DNA of 64,000 bases from Palaemon carinicauda (taxonomy: Eukaryota > Arthropoda > Malacostraca > Decapoda > Palaemonidae), in contig NC_090729.1 in the NCBI RefSeq assembly GCF_036898095.1, positions 73,423,266 through 73,487,265 of the forward strand. The letters are read 5' to 3'. The notes under the pieces were generated by a model. It saw only the letters and a list, made by a program, of their open reading frames with translations, ran no database searches and had not been told where the DNA came from. Of this stretch, positions 23,308 through 35,269 are shown in pieces. How positions within the stretch are numbered: position 1 is the stretch's first letter; every line of letters begins with the position of its first letter. The position numbers were made by a program, and so were the translations under genes.

Positions 23308-23529
23308 CAAGCTACAACCCTAGTTGGAAAAGCAAGATGCTATAAGCCCAGGGGCTCCAACAGGGAAAAATAGCCCAGTGAGGAAAGGAAATAAGGAAAT
23401 AAATAAATGAAGAGAACAAATTAACAATATATCATTCTAAAATAAGTAACAACGTCAACACAGACATGTCATATATAAACTATTAACAACATCAAAAACA
23501 AATATGTCATAAATAAACTATAAAAAGAC

Positions 23530-26071
23530 TCATGTCCGCCTGGTCAACAAAAAAGCATTTGCTCCAACTTTGAACTTTTGAAGTTCTACTGATTCAACCA
23601 CCCGCTTAGGAAGATCATTCCACAACTTAGTAACAGCTGGAATAAAACTTCTAGAGTACTGCGTAGTATTGAGCCTCGTGATGGAGAAGGACTGGCTATT
23701 AGAATTAACTGCCTGCCTAGTATTACGAACAGGGAGATCTGAATGTAAAGGATGGTCAGAGTTATGAAAAATCTTATGCAACATGCATAATGAACTAATT
23801 GAACGACGGTGCCAGAGATTAATATCTAGATCAGGAATAAGAAATTTAATAGACCGTAAGTTTTTGTCCAACAAATTAAGATGAGAATCCGCAGCTGAAG
23901 ACCAGACAGGAGAACAGTACTCAAAACAAGGTAGAATGAAAGAATTAAAACACTTCTTCAGAATAGATTGATCACCGAAAATCTTGAAAGACTTTCTCAA
24001 TAAGCCTATTTTTTGTGCAATTGAAGAAGACACAGACCTTATATGTTTCTCAAAAGTAAATTTACTGTCGAGAATCACACCTAAAATTTTGAAAGAGTCA
24101 TACATATTTAAAGAAACATTATCAACATTGAGATCCGGATGTTGAGGAGCCACCGTCCTTGACCTACTTGCAATCATACTTTGAGTTTTGTTAGGATTCA
24201 ACTTCATACCCCATAATTTGCACCATGCACTAATTCTAGCTAAATCTCTATTAAGGGATTCACCAACCCTAGATCTACATTCAGGGGATGGAATTGATGC
24301 AAAGAGAGTAGCATCATCTGCATATGCAACAAGCTTGTTTTCTGGGCCAAACCACATGTCATATGTATATAGTATGAAAAGTAATGGGCCAAGAACACTA
24401 CCCTGTGGAACACCGGATATCACATTCCTATAATCACTATGGTGCCCATCAACAACAACTCTTTGAGATCTATTACTTAAAAAATCAATAATAATGCTAA
24501 GAAACGACCCACCCACTCCCAACTGTTTCAGTTTGAAAACAAGGGCCTCATGATTAACACGGTCAAAGGCAGCACTAAAATCAAGGCCAATCATACGAAC
24601 TTCCCGACCACAATCAAGGGATTTCTGTACAGCATTGGAGATTGTAAGAAGGGCATCACATGCTCCAAGGCCTTTACGAAAACCAAATTGCAAACTAGGG
24701 AGTAGATGATTACCTTCAGCAAACCTATTAAGACGTTTTGCCAGAAGACGTTCAAAAACTTTAGATAATATGGGAGTTATGGAAATTGGGCGGTAATCAG
24801 TGGGACTTGAGCTACCACAAACACATTTACATAGAGGAGTAACATTACCAATTCTCCAACTAGTGCTAAAAGCTCCTCTTCTTGCTAACTTGCGCAAAAT
24901 AACTGATAACTTTGGAGCTAAGAAATCTGCTGTCTTTATAAAAAACAAAGTAAAAATACCATTAGGGTCTACACCTCAATAAGCATCAAGGTCCACCAAC
25001 AGAGCTTTAATCTCACGAGATCGAAAAGCTAAACTAGTTAGTTTAGCCTCAGGAAAACAGGAATGAGGAAGTTCAAGTTTTTCATTACTCTATTTACTGT
25101 CAAAAACATCAGCCAAAAGGGTTGCCTTTTTCTTTGGACAGTGAGTGACTGAGCCATCTGGTTTAAGTAAAGGAGGAACTGTTGCATCTACACCACCAAA
25201 GAGTGCAGATTTATGGGTAGACCACCATTTATGTTCCTGAGTTGTACCAGAAAGTGTTTCTTTTATGGTTAAATTGTACTCCTTTTCAGTTGAGGCATAA
25301 ACTCTCTGAGCAAAAGCTCTAACCTGAGTATAGTTATTCCAGGTCAAATCTGATCTGTTACCCTTCCAAAGATGATAGGCCTCCTGTTTCTCCAAATAAG
25401 CACGTCTACAATCATCATTGAACCACGGTTTGTCCTTCACTCGGTACCTTAGCACACGAGAAGGGATACGCCTATCAATTATGTTGACTAGATTCTCATT
25501 CAAAGGGACAACAGGATCTACACTATTATATAATTGTGACCAATTCAAGCACAAAAGATCATGTAAAATCCCATTCCAATCTGCTTGGGATTTCATATAA
25601 ATTTTATAAGAATATGATATATCAGGGACAGGCTGCTCAGTCTTCACTAATAATGAAATCAAGGCATGATCAGATGTCCCGACTGGAGAACTAACCTTAC
25701 TAGTTATAACGCCAGGGGAGTCAGTGTATACGAGGTCCAAGCAATTACCAGACCTGTGAGTAGCTTCATTTATGATTTGCTCACAACCTGATTCAGAGGC
25801 AAAGTCTAAAGCTCTTAAGCCATGGCGATCGGTAGGAGAGATAGAACTTAACCACTCCCTATGGTGAGCATTAAAATCACCAACAAAGACAAAAGAAGCC
25901 TTTCTATCATCTTCTTGTATCTTAGCCATAATGGTAAGAAGGCAATCGAAGATAGAATCATCTATGTCTGGATTCCGGTAGATCGAACACAAATAAAAGT
26001 TGTTATGCCTGCCACAAACTTTTATTACCTGAATCTCATGAAATCCACATTGATAGCAGGACTTATGAGAA
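23530..26071 (-). pseudogene. CR1-like LINE ORF, C-terminal part (endonuclease, RT)
   Basis: The frame resumes at SHKSCYQCGFHE. Endonuclease motifs: FVFVGDFNAHHREW, GNCLDLVYTD and the catalytic TSDHALIS. RT motifs: SPTDYRPISITPILSKVFER, LDFSAAFDRVNH, ISGVPQGSVLGPLLF, the catalytic VAYADDATL and FKILGVILD. The C-terminal block includes ILPCFEYCSPVWSSAADSHL and SFIPAVTKLWNDLP. There are two in-frame stops, TAG at 25090-25092 and TGA at 24976-24978. There is no RNase H. The normal stop is at 23530. Only these two stops and the insertion break the gene. Confidence 0.8.
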
Positions 26072-26292
26072 TTGAATTGAATATGGGATTTAGGCATTAA
26101 GCCAAGCACTGGGGCATCAAAGGCCATTCAGCGCTATATAACGAAAATCATTCAATCATATCTGTACACTCACACCATTTAGTATCATTTTAACCTTTAA
26201 TACAAATCGTAACACTTTCATACAATAAAATCTAGATGTGAAATAAATAGGGATTAAAAGGGTAAAATAAATAAATAAATTAATAAAATCAA

Positions 26293-29200
26293 TTATAGCT
26301 CGTAATATAACCCAATACTTTGTATAAATTTTCTCAAGTTCAGGGTATTACAGTTTTCCCCCAGTATATCTCTTAACGGTTTGTCCTGTAGTAAATGTGT
26401 CCTCCTCTGAAGATTAAAAACAGGACAATCGACTAAAATATGTTTAACATCCATTGTCACTTGACAGGTATTACAAAGAGGGGCCTGTCTCCCTTCCCCA
26501 CTCTTCATTAAATAATTGTGCGTTGCATGTGTATGGCCAATACGCAGCCTAGTTAAAATAATGGTATCCCTTCTACTTGTAGAATTACAACATGACCATT
26601 TATCCACCAATGGGTGGATTTGTTTCAATTTTGTATTGGTGGTCAGTTCAGACCATCGAGCTTGCCACTTATTTTTACAGTAAAGATGAATCTCACTTTT
26701 AAGATCTTTGTAAGGAATACTCAAGGGGGATGGATTACTTAGCCCTGAAGCTTCCTTTGCTGCCTTATCAACTTGTTCATTCCCATCCACCCCAACATGG
26801 GCAGGGACCCAACAGAAGTGAACACTGATACTCTTCCTAGATTGCAGAAGTACTAACCAGTCCTGCACCTCTTGTACTAGATGATGACCTGGCATAATTT
26901 GTTTTAATGAGAGTAAAACACTATTGGAATCCGTAAAAATTGTATAAAAACTATTTTGGTTGCCATTTTTAAAAATATGTTGGACTGCGAGAATTATTGC
27001 GTACAGCTCAGCAGTAAAAATTGAACAAGAGGATGGGAGTTTCCTTCTAATAACAATATCCCCCACCACAGCTGCACTTCCAACTCCTGCAGCCGATTTG
27101 GAGCCATCTGTAAAAACATGTTTCCCATGATGTTGAGCAGCATGATTTAAAAACTCACTTTTCATTACCCTACTAGGTAAGGTATTTTTCCCTCCTGCCG
27201 TAAAACATACTTTAACAGGTGGATTACACCAAGGAGGAGACTTGGGATATCCTACCTCTGCTATCTGTGCTGTTAACAAGCCTACTTCTCTAGCATCATT
27301 TTTCAGCTTTACTTCCAAAGGCTTAGGCACTCTAGATCTGTTAGGAGCCCGATCTAAAGGCGCCCTAACATATTTACAGTTAGGATTGTTTCTCACAGCA
27401 AGGGACCTAGCTAAAAACCTCAAACTCAACTCCTCTCTGCGAATGGAAAGGGGAGGTATGCCAGAATCAACATAGAGACTGTCAATGGGAGATGTTCTGT
27501 AAGCACCTGTGCAGATGCGAAGCCCAGCATTGTGAACAATATCAAGTTTTCCAAGTAAAGTCTTTGTAGCTGACCCATTTATTTGGCATGCATAGTCTAA
27601 CTTGCTCAGACACAAAGATGTATAAATTCTAAGCAAAGTTGTTCTATCAGCACCCCAATCAAAATGCGATATCACTTTCAGAATGTTCAGTGACTTCTTA
27701 ACCCTGATAGATAGGTCATTTATATGGGGACCAAATGTCATTTTCTTGTCGAAAATGACTCCAAGAAACTTGACACTATCCTCATATGGCAAAATACAAT
27801 CATTTAAGAAAAGGGTGGGGATCTCTTCCCTTTTACGAGTATGAGTAAAGCGAATGGCTTTGGTCTTCTGAGGAGAAAACATGAATCCGCGAGAATTTGC
27901 CCATGCGGAAGCAGCATTTATTGCAATTTGAACATTTTGGCATGCTTGTAGTGCAGATGATCCACTACAATAAATTGCAAAGTCATCGACAAATAGTGAT
28001 CCTTGTATGCCAGGAAGTATGTGACTAATGAGACTATTAATAGCAACAGCAAACAAGGTCACACTCAATACGCTGCCTTGGGGGACACCTTCTTCTTGCA
28101 TGTAGGATGAAGATAGTTCTGACCCTACTCTCACTTTAATGGAGCGGTTTGATAAAAATTCTTCAATAAAAGAGAACATATGTCCTCCTATACCCCACGA
28201 GGCCAATTGCTTTAAAATACCACCCCTCCAGGTGGTGTCATATGCCTTTTCAAGGTCAAAAAAGACACCCACCACCTGGTTTTGGTTAGAAAAAGCATTT
28301 GAAATTTCCCTTGATAACATCAGCAAAGGGTCTAGAGTACTTCGGTTCTTCCTAAAACCAAACTGTCTGTTAGATAAAAGATTTTTTGATTCTAGATACC
28401 ACACAAGTCTGTTGTTGATCATTCTCTCAAATAGTTTGCATATGCAACTGGTCAAGGATATGGGCCTATAACTAGATGGCAGTTCTGGGTCTTTACCAGA
28501 CTTGTGGCCTGGAATTACAATTGAAGTATGCCAGGAATCAGGAGATGTATGGGAAGCCCATAGACCATTAAAGGTTTCTAATAAAAATTCCTTGGTATCC
28601 ACTGGAAGATGTGATATCATTTCATACCGGATGCCATCCTCACCTGGGGCAGTTAAAGAAGAGCTGGAGATAGCATTTTGCATCTCCTCCATACTAAAAG
28701 GCAGGTTAAAAGCTTCAGTATTTGAAGAAGCAGGAGGAACAACAGATGTTGATGCTCTAATTTGTTGAAATGCTGGGGAATAGTTGTCAGCACTTGATAC
28801 ATGAGCAAAGTGCTTAGCAAGAACCTCTGCTACATCTTTGGGGTCAGATATATATCTATTATTTTCCCTTAATATTGGTAGAGGCTTAGGGACGAATTTA
28901 CCTTGAAGTTTTCTAATCTTGTCCCATGTTTCCTTTGAAGGAGTTTTGGTATTAATATTAGATATATATTTCTTCCAAGATGCTCTCTTTGCTTTTTTAA
29001 AAATTCTTTTTTGTTTGGCACAAGCTCTGAGATATGCTATTCTATCTGCTAAATAGTTTGTCCTCAAGTATCTTCTGAAGCAAGTTCGGGTCACTTTTCT
29101 TGCGTTGGCACATTCTTTACTCCACCAAGGAACTACAGAGCGATGAGGTAAACCGCATGTTTTAGGTATAAACTTGCTAGCATTATCATCAATAATATTT

Positions 29201-30015
29201 TCAAGATGTTGATAGGCATGCACTGGAGATGTAAATTCCTCATATTCTTTATCAGTGTGTGAACAGTTTTCATAAGCTGCCCAGTCTGCCTCATCTATCT
29301 TCCATTTTGGTGGACACTGAGAAGGAAGATTATGGACATAATTTAACATTATTGGCCAATGGTCACTGCCATGTAGGTGTTCATTTACTGACCAAAGGTA
29401 GTCCAATCGAATGGATGAGGAACAGATTGACAAATCAATGGCTGATGTAGAGTTGTGGAATACATCATACCTAGTTGGAGAACCATCATTCATTAGTATT
29501 ACATCATTGTTGTCGATTAATTCTTCAACAAGATTACCCCATCTATCGCACACATTTCCACCCCATAAAGTATGCTTTGCATTAAAATCACCCATTAAAA
29601 TAAAAGGGGCAGGAAGCTGATTGATCAAGTCTTGGAGGTCAGAAAGTCTAAGCCTTCTTGGATTACCAGCATGATCTAAGAGGAAAAGTTCTAAGGATGG
29701 TTCAATATATAGCGAGCATTAAGTAATTTTTTTCCCGATATGAGTTCTAACTGCACATGCCTGTAGTGGTGTATTGAGTGGGATTGTTTCAAATTTTACA
29801 GATTTGTGAATAATAAAACCTGTACCACCTTGAGCTCTTGCAGCTTGCAAAGGAGGGGATCTACAAAGATGATAATTGAGTCCAGGATTAAATGGTTTGT
29901 CACCGATCTTGGTTTCCTGTAGGCAAATTACCTTCGTGTCTGAGTTCCTGGTTAAAGTTTTTATTTGCTCAATGCTAGTACTTAGACCTCTGCAATTCCA
30001 CTGGATGATAGACAT
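26293..30015 (-). pseudogene. I-like LINE ORF2: endonuclease, RT, RNase H, zinc finger; one stop
   Basis: ATG at 30015 overlaps the ORF1 stop. Endonuclease: IIQWNCRGLS, CLQETKIG, ILMGDFNAKHTLWG, SDHWPIML. An in-frame TAA at 29721-29719 lies within the endonuclease; the frame is otherwise open for 1,240 codons. RT: SSYRPISLTSCICKLFER, FFDLEKAYDTTW, EEGVPQGSVLSVTLF and the catalytic LFVDDFAIY. RNase H: D in HVFTDGSKS, E in FTAELYAI, D in IFTDSNSV, D in NEQVDKAAKEA. A C-terminal CX2CX7HX4C finger (CNTCQVTMDVKHILVDC) ends the protein. It would nick DNA and prime reverse transcription at the target. Confidence 0.85.
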
Positions 30016-31875
30016 TATCTTTTGTTATTATTTTTCTTTGTCTCATTTGTCTTTTGGGACTTTTCAGATGAAGCCATGTAAGGCCTGGAGATGGAAGGCT
30101 TTACTAGGCCACCACTCTTCTTTTCTTTCTTTCTAGAATCTTTATAAGAGTCAACCTTAGGATCATGAGCAGTAGGGCACTTACCTGACTTAGATGAAGG
30201 TGAGGATGATGGGGACCTTTTCCTCTTTGGAAGATCTTGTTTTCCAATCTCCATCAAATCAGGTAGAGATTCTGCCTGAGACAATACATTTAAGGTGGTG
30301 GAAGCCACATTGGCTTCCTTGGAGGATTGTGCTAGAACTTCAACAGTTCGAGCACTTAACCCAGAAGGCTGGGCTACTACCTCTAGGGGAGATGCTCCTA
30401 TCGGTGAGAATACTTTTGGTGTGTTGGACACCATATTGACCTCTTTGGAGGTTTGTGCTCTGGCTTTTATAGCCTGAGCACTTGACCCAGATGGCTGGGC
30501 TACTACCACTAAGGGAGATGCACCTGACGGGCCAGGTGCTGCCACTGGTCCCCCTGTGGTAGTAAGGGGTAGTGGATTATAATCTTTTGTTGGCATCTTA
30601 ACCGCGCGAGCAAAATTAAGTTGCCGATTGAGTAAATGCTTTGCGTAACCTACACTTATATGTTCAGCATTTGCTTTCAAGATTGCAGCTTCTTCATTCT
30701 TGTATTCTCTACATCTTTTATCATTTGGTTTATGATTATCTTTACAGTTTGCACAGGTTGTATCTCTGTTGCATTGGCCATGTTCTAACAAAGAACAGTT
30801 AATACAGATCTTCGTATTATTGCAGTACCGGGAAGGGTGACCGTACTTGAAACAGTTAAAGCATTGTAAAGGCCTAGGTTTATATTCTCGAACACGTACT
30901 CTTTCATTCTCAATAATTATATGATCTGGTATAACAGGGGTTTCAAATGTTAAAACTACCATGCTTGTTTGAGGGATCTTACTTACTTTCCAAACATTAG
31001 CAGGGCACATGTCCAGAATTTCTGGTTCTGAGAATTCATATAGATCTTTATCAAAAACTACTCCTTTACCATAGCTGAAGTTCATATGTGGTTTAATATC
31101 CTTAATAGGATCAATTTCTGCAATCTTCATGCCACAAAGCATGTGAGCTTGAGTATCTGATTTTGCATTAATCAAAACAGATTGCTTACCGTATCTACTA
31201 ATATCCTTACTTTTAATTAATCCAACTCTTTTTTTGTATAAATTTACTAATCTTATAATAGTTATAATTATCTATCTTTCCAGATGCAATTATCCATGTT
31301 GGGGGCTTGGGGGTTCTTACTTCTGGAAGTCTATGCTCTCTTTCTTTTTCCATCCATTCTTCTGGTTTATATACCTCTAGGTGTCTTGGTGCTTTATCAC
31401 ATAAAGCCCCAGAAATCAAACAATTGTCAATTTTTATGCTCTCTAAATTTTTATTTGCTTCTAAAGCAATCTCAAAACTTGAAAATGATACCCAAGCTTC
31501 CCAAAAGCCTTTACTACCATTAAGCTCCATTAAAATTTCTTTGATTGCTCCAAATCTACAGAAGGCTTCATGAATTATGTCATAGCTACAACCAATTGGT
31601 ATGTTTTTTAAGTGGAGAATTTTCAGATTTTTTGTTGGATCTGGTAATGAGCCAGAACCAGAGAGTAAAGTATTACGGTTATTACAAGCATCATTTTCCA
31701 CCAGTGCCGATAAATTGTCTTTAACAACACTGGTCAAAGAAGTATTGTTGGAGGAATCCTTTTTATTGCCGAGGTTGTCAACAGAGCTTTCCCTATTTAA
31801 ACAAGCAGAAGTCGTCAACGGTGTCTGGGGTTCGCCATTTGATCCAGGGGTACGGGGAATATTAAGTTTAATCAT
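30015..31875 (-). pseudogene. I-like LINE ORF1, nucleic-acid-binding Gag-like protein, one frameshift
   Basis: ATG at 31875. A Ser/Asn-rich N-terminus is followed by an RRM-like fold (KILHLKNIPIGCSYDIIHEA, CRFGAIKEI, EAWVSFSSFEIAL). A run of seven A at about 31226 shifts the frame after SKFIQKK; a run of six would keep it open into the downstream part (31175-30015). That part has three Cys-His knuckles (CFNCFKYGHPSRYC; CINCSLLEHGQC; CANCKDNHKPNDKRC), then a Pro/Ser-rich and a Lys-rich tail. ORF1 proteins of this class coat the LINE RNA. The stop TAA at 30017-30015 overlaps the ORF2 start as TAATG. Confidence 0.75.
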
Positions 31876-32089
31876 TAATTATTTTTTCAGGGGGAGGGAA
31901 GGGGTCATAATAACAATGAAAAAAAAACAATGGAAAAAAATATAGTTTAAGGGAGAGAAAAAATTAAGACTGTCTGAAATTCCAAAGAAGACACCGTTAG
32001 CCTTTCCTGGAATTTATTTCTCCACCAATGACACCTGTGAAAGCTGCTTACCAAATGTCCACTCCCTACCCTACCACAAAGGGATGGTA

Positions 32090-32185
32090 CCACTATGATT
32101 AGAGTGGCTCAAGTGTATGCCAAACCCGCTTGATGGGACTGAGAGCATTTCAAGAATACAATCATCCCCACTCTAATCATAGTGG
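32090..32185. repeat. 18-bp inverted repeat in the I-like LINE leader
   Basis: CCACTATGATTAGAGTGG (32090-32107) and its exact complement (32168-32185), separated by 60 nt. The leader RNA could fold into a long stem between the 5' end and ORF1. Confidence 0.85.
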
Positions 32186-32577
32186 CAGGCAAACCGGACA
32201 GAATGCCGAGAGTCCTATCTCTATAAAATCGCCAACCCCTGGAATCCGAAGGCCAAATTTCCTAAAAGATAGTTCCGCGTGCCAGTATGAAAATACTGAC
32301 ACTCCTAGGTGTCCAAACATTTTCGGGCGGTTGGCAAGACCACCACAGCTCCCACAATTGATTTTGAAATAAAAACCGATCATGGATACAATGTCCCCTC
32401 TAAAAAACCTGGACAGTGAAATGGGTAAAAGAGTTTTGACAGCAAGGTTGGAGACAGCTGATAATTATGAAGGAGGAATAAGCAATAAGAGGTAATAGAA
32501 AAAGAATGAGAGAAATTTAGAGTCAAACTGAGGAAAAGAAATTCCCCAGTTCGAGAGCCCTCTTGCCCGTCACAAGC

Positions 32578-32609
32578 CTTCAGCACGGGAATGATATGCC
32601 GTGCTGAAG
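32578..32609. repeat. Perfect stem-loop near the 5' end of the I-like LINE
   Basis: CTTCAGCACGG (32578-32588), 10-nt loop, CCGTGCTGAAG (32599-32609). It lies 38-69 nt inside the 5' end of the LINE on minus. Confidence 0.85.
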
Positions 32610-32647
32610 CCCAATGACTTCATCAAGGCATTCTCTCGTTAAGAGGG

Positions 32648-33056
32648 AGGACTTATGAGAAGCAGAGTACTCTGTCCTAATATACACCGCCATTCCCCTG
32701 GCCCTAGGGATGGCATCACGTTTCAACATTATTGGCTTCTTAAAACCAGTTATAAGGAGCTCAAATGAGTGCCTCATATTAGAAACCAAAGTTTCTGAGC
32801 ACAAAAGAATATCATACTGTCTGGACGCAACTGTAAGGTCTTGGATATTTGCATGAAGACCACGAATATTGCAATAGAGAAGACGACATTGACGAAATCT
32901 AGGACGTACTGGTCCCGGATTTCGCTCAATGTCTCCAGACAGCATAAGAATTAATAGAAAGAGAAAATAGACATCATACTTAAAAACTAGATTAACAAGA
33001 ATTATAACAAAAACAATACGTACAGAATTATAAACAAAGTGATTGATGATACCCAT
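32648..33056 (-). pseudogene. CR1-like LINE ORF, N-terminal part (2A-like peptide, endonuclease start)
   Basis: ATG at 33056. Residues 1-40 are hydrophobic, followed by GDIERNPGP (residues 41-49). This fits the D-V/I-E-x-N-P-G-P consensus of 2A-like peptides, which make the ribosome skip the G-P bond; several CR1-type LINEs are known to carry them. The endonuclease begins with CRLLYCNIRGLHANIQDL and the catalytic E region CSETLV, then RARGMAVYIRTEYSASHKS. The open frame nominally runs on to 32580, but its last residues belong to the inserted LINE. Confidence 0.75.
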
Positions 33057-33732
33057 AGACTATAGTAAAAATTCGGAAAAACTGGTCAACATGGAGGAGC
33101 CGAGACACCATGCAAGGCTAAATACCCTCCAGGATAGCCACTTCAACTGAAGGGAGGACAGTAAGGATGGTTTTGAGAAGAAAAATAATCAGAAAAAGGA
33201 AAATACAACCTCTTGATAAACCACCAGGCATCCATGGCCCTTCTATTAAGCCTGCCCAACACACCATTTAAAAAAAAACAAGAGGAAGGAAAAAAAAAAA
33301 ATAAGATAGAATAGTATGTCTGAGTGTACCCTCAAGCAAGAGAACTCCAACCCAAGACAGTGGAAGACCATGGTACAGAGGCTATGGCACTACCCAAGAC
33401 TAGAGAACAGTGGTTTAATTTTGGAGTGTCCTTCTCCTAGAAGAGCTGCTTACCACAGCTAAAGAGTCTCTTCTACCCTTACCAAGAGGAAAGTACACTG
33501 AACAAATTGCAGTACAGTAATTAACCCCTTGGGTGAAGAAGTGTTAAGTATCTCATTGTTGTCAGGTGTATGAGGAAAGACGAGAATATGTAAAGAATAG
33601 GCCAAACTATTCTGTGTAAGTGTAGGCAAAGAAAAAATAAGCCGTGACCAGAGAGAGGGATCCAATGCATTACTGTCTGGCCAGTCAAAGGACACAATAC
33701 ATCTCTAGTGGTAGTATCTCAACGGGTGGCTG

Positions 33733-35269
33733 GTGCCCTGGCCAACCTACTACCTATAGAGATAATTCTTCTCACTCATCAATATCAAGTCTCGATCTCG
33801 TGATCCCGGAGACACAGCAGGATACAAGCCAGAGACAGCCATCCAGTGAGGACGAGATGAAGCAGAAGAAGCGGGTCCGGATGTCGAAGAAAGAAATCCC
33901 TGACTACCACTGGACTGAAGTGGCGGAGACTAGGTTGGCCGACCTTGTGAAGGAGAACCCCATGCTGTTTGACAAGAAGCACAAGGAGTGGATCGACGTG
34001 GTAGCCAAGAACAGCCGGTGGGAACAACTTGGAGAGCAGCTGGAGCCTCCTGCCACTGGTGCCTAATGCAAGAAGCGTTACGAGAACTTGAGGACCAGGG
34101 TTGGGAAGGTTATGAAGAAGGAGAAGAAGAGGGGAGCTGGCCAGCCCCAAAGGAGTGCCCGTGATGACCAGATCATGGAGACATGGTCTTTCCTCATACA
34201 ACACATCATCCGGGGAGAGACAGTCCCCAGTGAGCAGTTTGCTGGCTCAGAGTCAGGTGCAGTGACGGTCAGTGACGGAGACGATGATGAAGTGAGGTCC
34301 ACAAGTTCCCACAGCCAAGCATCTACTAGCACCTGGAAGGACAAGGGCAAGGGGAAGCGGTCCATCCTAACAACAGAAGCCACACCCAGCGACACCTGGG
34401 TGTCCCACAAGGACATCAGTACTGTAGTGAAAAATGTGAGAATCCCAATGTCTACATGTAGATTGTATTCCAGTTTCATCCATTGTTTTTGACATAGAAT
34501 GTTCAATATGTTGCATTGAAATGCTGTACTAAATTGTAACAATGTTTGTATGTTTCAGATCATGTCCAAAGCAGATTCCTTGGGGACCTCGTTCACCGGC
34601 CAGCATAAGATCGTTCACGATTTTTCGTGCCTGCTGGAAGGCCACATGCATGCCATCCCAGAGGACTACTGGCATGAATTCCAGATAGAGTACCTCAACC
34701 TTGTACACTGCTACAGGCAGCGGCGTCAGGTCTTCCAGCAGTCACATCAACAACCAATCATGATGACCTGGCCAGGCCCACAGCAGCAGCAACCTTGGCA
34801 GCCCCCTTAGCAGCAGCAGTTCTGGCATCCACCTCAACCAGCAACCCCGCAGGCACCACCAGAGCAGCAGCAGCAGCATTGTCCAGCCAGTCATCCATCC
34901 TGGATGCCACCCCAATCACCACAGTATTCAGGCCAGTCTTCCTGGCCCCGTACCACGGAGTGGCAATCAGGGATGCCACCTCCACCGTCAGCCACCCTTG
35001 TCCAGGTTCCTTCACCATCAACTTCATTATCGTCACCCACCCTTGTCCAGGCTCCTTCACCAACACCTTCATTATCGTCGCTGTCAGCCATATTCAAGAC
35101 ACCTCTGACACCACTCAGCTTCCTGGTCCTGACCCCGGGGTCCGTTGAGAGCAACCTAGAAGAGGGAATGTCACCCTCACCCCTCTACACCTCCAAGGAA
35201 CTCAACACCCCGCCAGTCCAAGAAGCATCCCCACGCAGCGGTAAAACTACCACCAAGGACACTGACTGA
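33733..35269 (+). pseudogene. Harbinger Myb/SANT-like DNA-binding protein, broken
   Basis: The plus frame carries a Myb/SANT (MADF-like) domain: DYHWTEVAETRLADLVKENP, WIDVVAKNSRWEQLG and CKKRYENLRTRVGKVMKKE. A TAA stop at 34064-34066 falls inside this domain. An acidic, Ser-rich region follows, then a 123-nt intron (34436-34558; donor AATGTGAGA, acceptor TGTTTCAG) that keeps the frame. The second exon is Gln/Pro-rich and has another stop at 34808-34810 in a CAG run. The frame ends TKDTD at 35269. In Harbinger elements such a protein helps import the transposase and binds the ends. Lesions: LINE insertion and two nonsense codons. Confidence 0.75.

Larger units (their letters stand above)
26072..32647 (-). 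mobile_element. Full-length I-like LINE nested in the CR1-like LINE
   Basis: AGGACTTATGAGAA occurs at both edges (26058-26071 and 32648-32661), a 14-bp target duplication lying in the same coding position of the CR1 ORF. From 5' to 3' on minus: a 770-bp leader with hairpins, ORF1 (31875-30015), ORF2 (30015-26293), and a 3' UTR ending in ATTCAATTCAA, a short tandem tail. ORF2 holds endonuclease, RT and an RNase H domain after RT. RNase H in that place is a mark of the I superfamily (I, Nimb and relatives). ORF1 has one frameshift and ORF2 one stop. Confidence 0.85.
23277..33735 (-). mobile_element. CR1-like LINE with 2A-like peptide, interrupted by an I-like LINE
   Basis: The 5' end lies near 33735 and the 3' end near 23277, where it terminates in (AAT)n on minus. 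The 5' UTR is about 680 bp (33735-33057). One frame then covers a hydrophobic leader with a 2A-like motif, endonuclease and RT. At the codons for SHKS the frame is cut by a 6.6-kb insertion flanked by a 14-bp duplication, and continues in phase on the other side. Without the insertion the element is about 3.9 kb. It sits in the Harbinger Myb gene. A related fragment lies at 4355-4715 and a deleted derivative at 38521-39190. Confidence 0.82.

Noticed and set aside
31213..31240. Programmed frameshift in ORF1 of the I-like LINE at the A-run
   Set aside because: A single extra A in a homopolymer explains it, and the element carries another lesion in ORF2.
33644..33732. Start of the Myb-like open frame at 33644
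   Set aside because: This part is antisense 5' UTR of the CR1-like LINE; the Harbinger sequence resumes only at about 33733.
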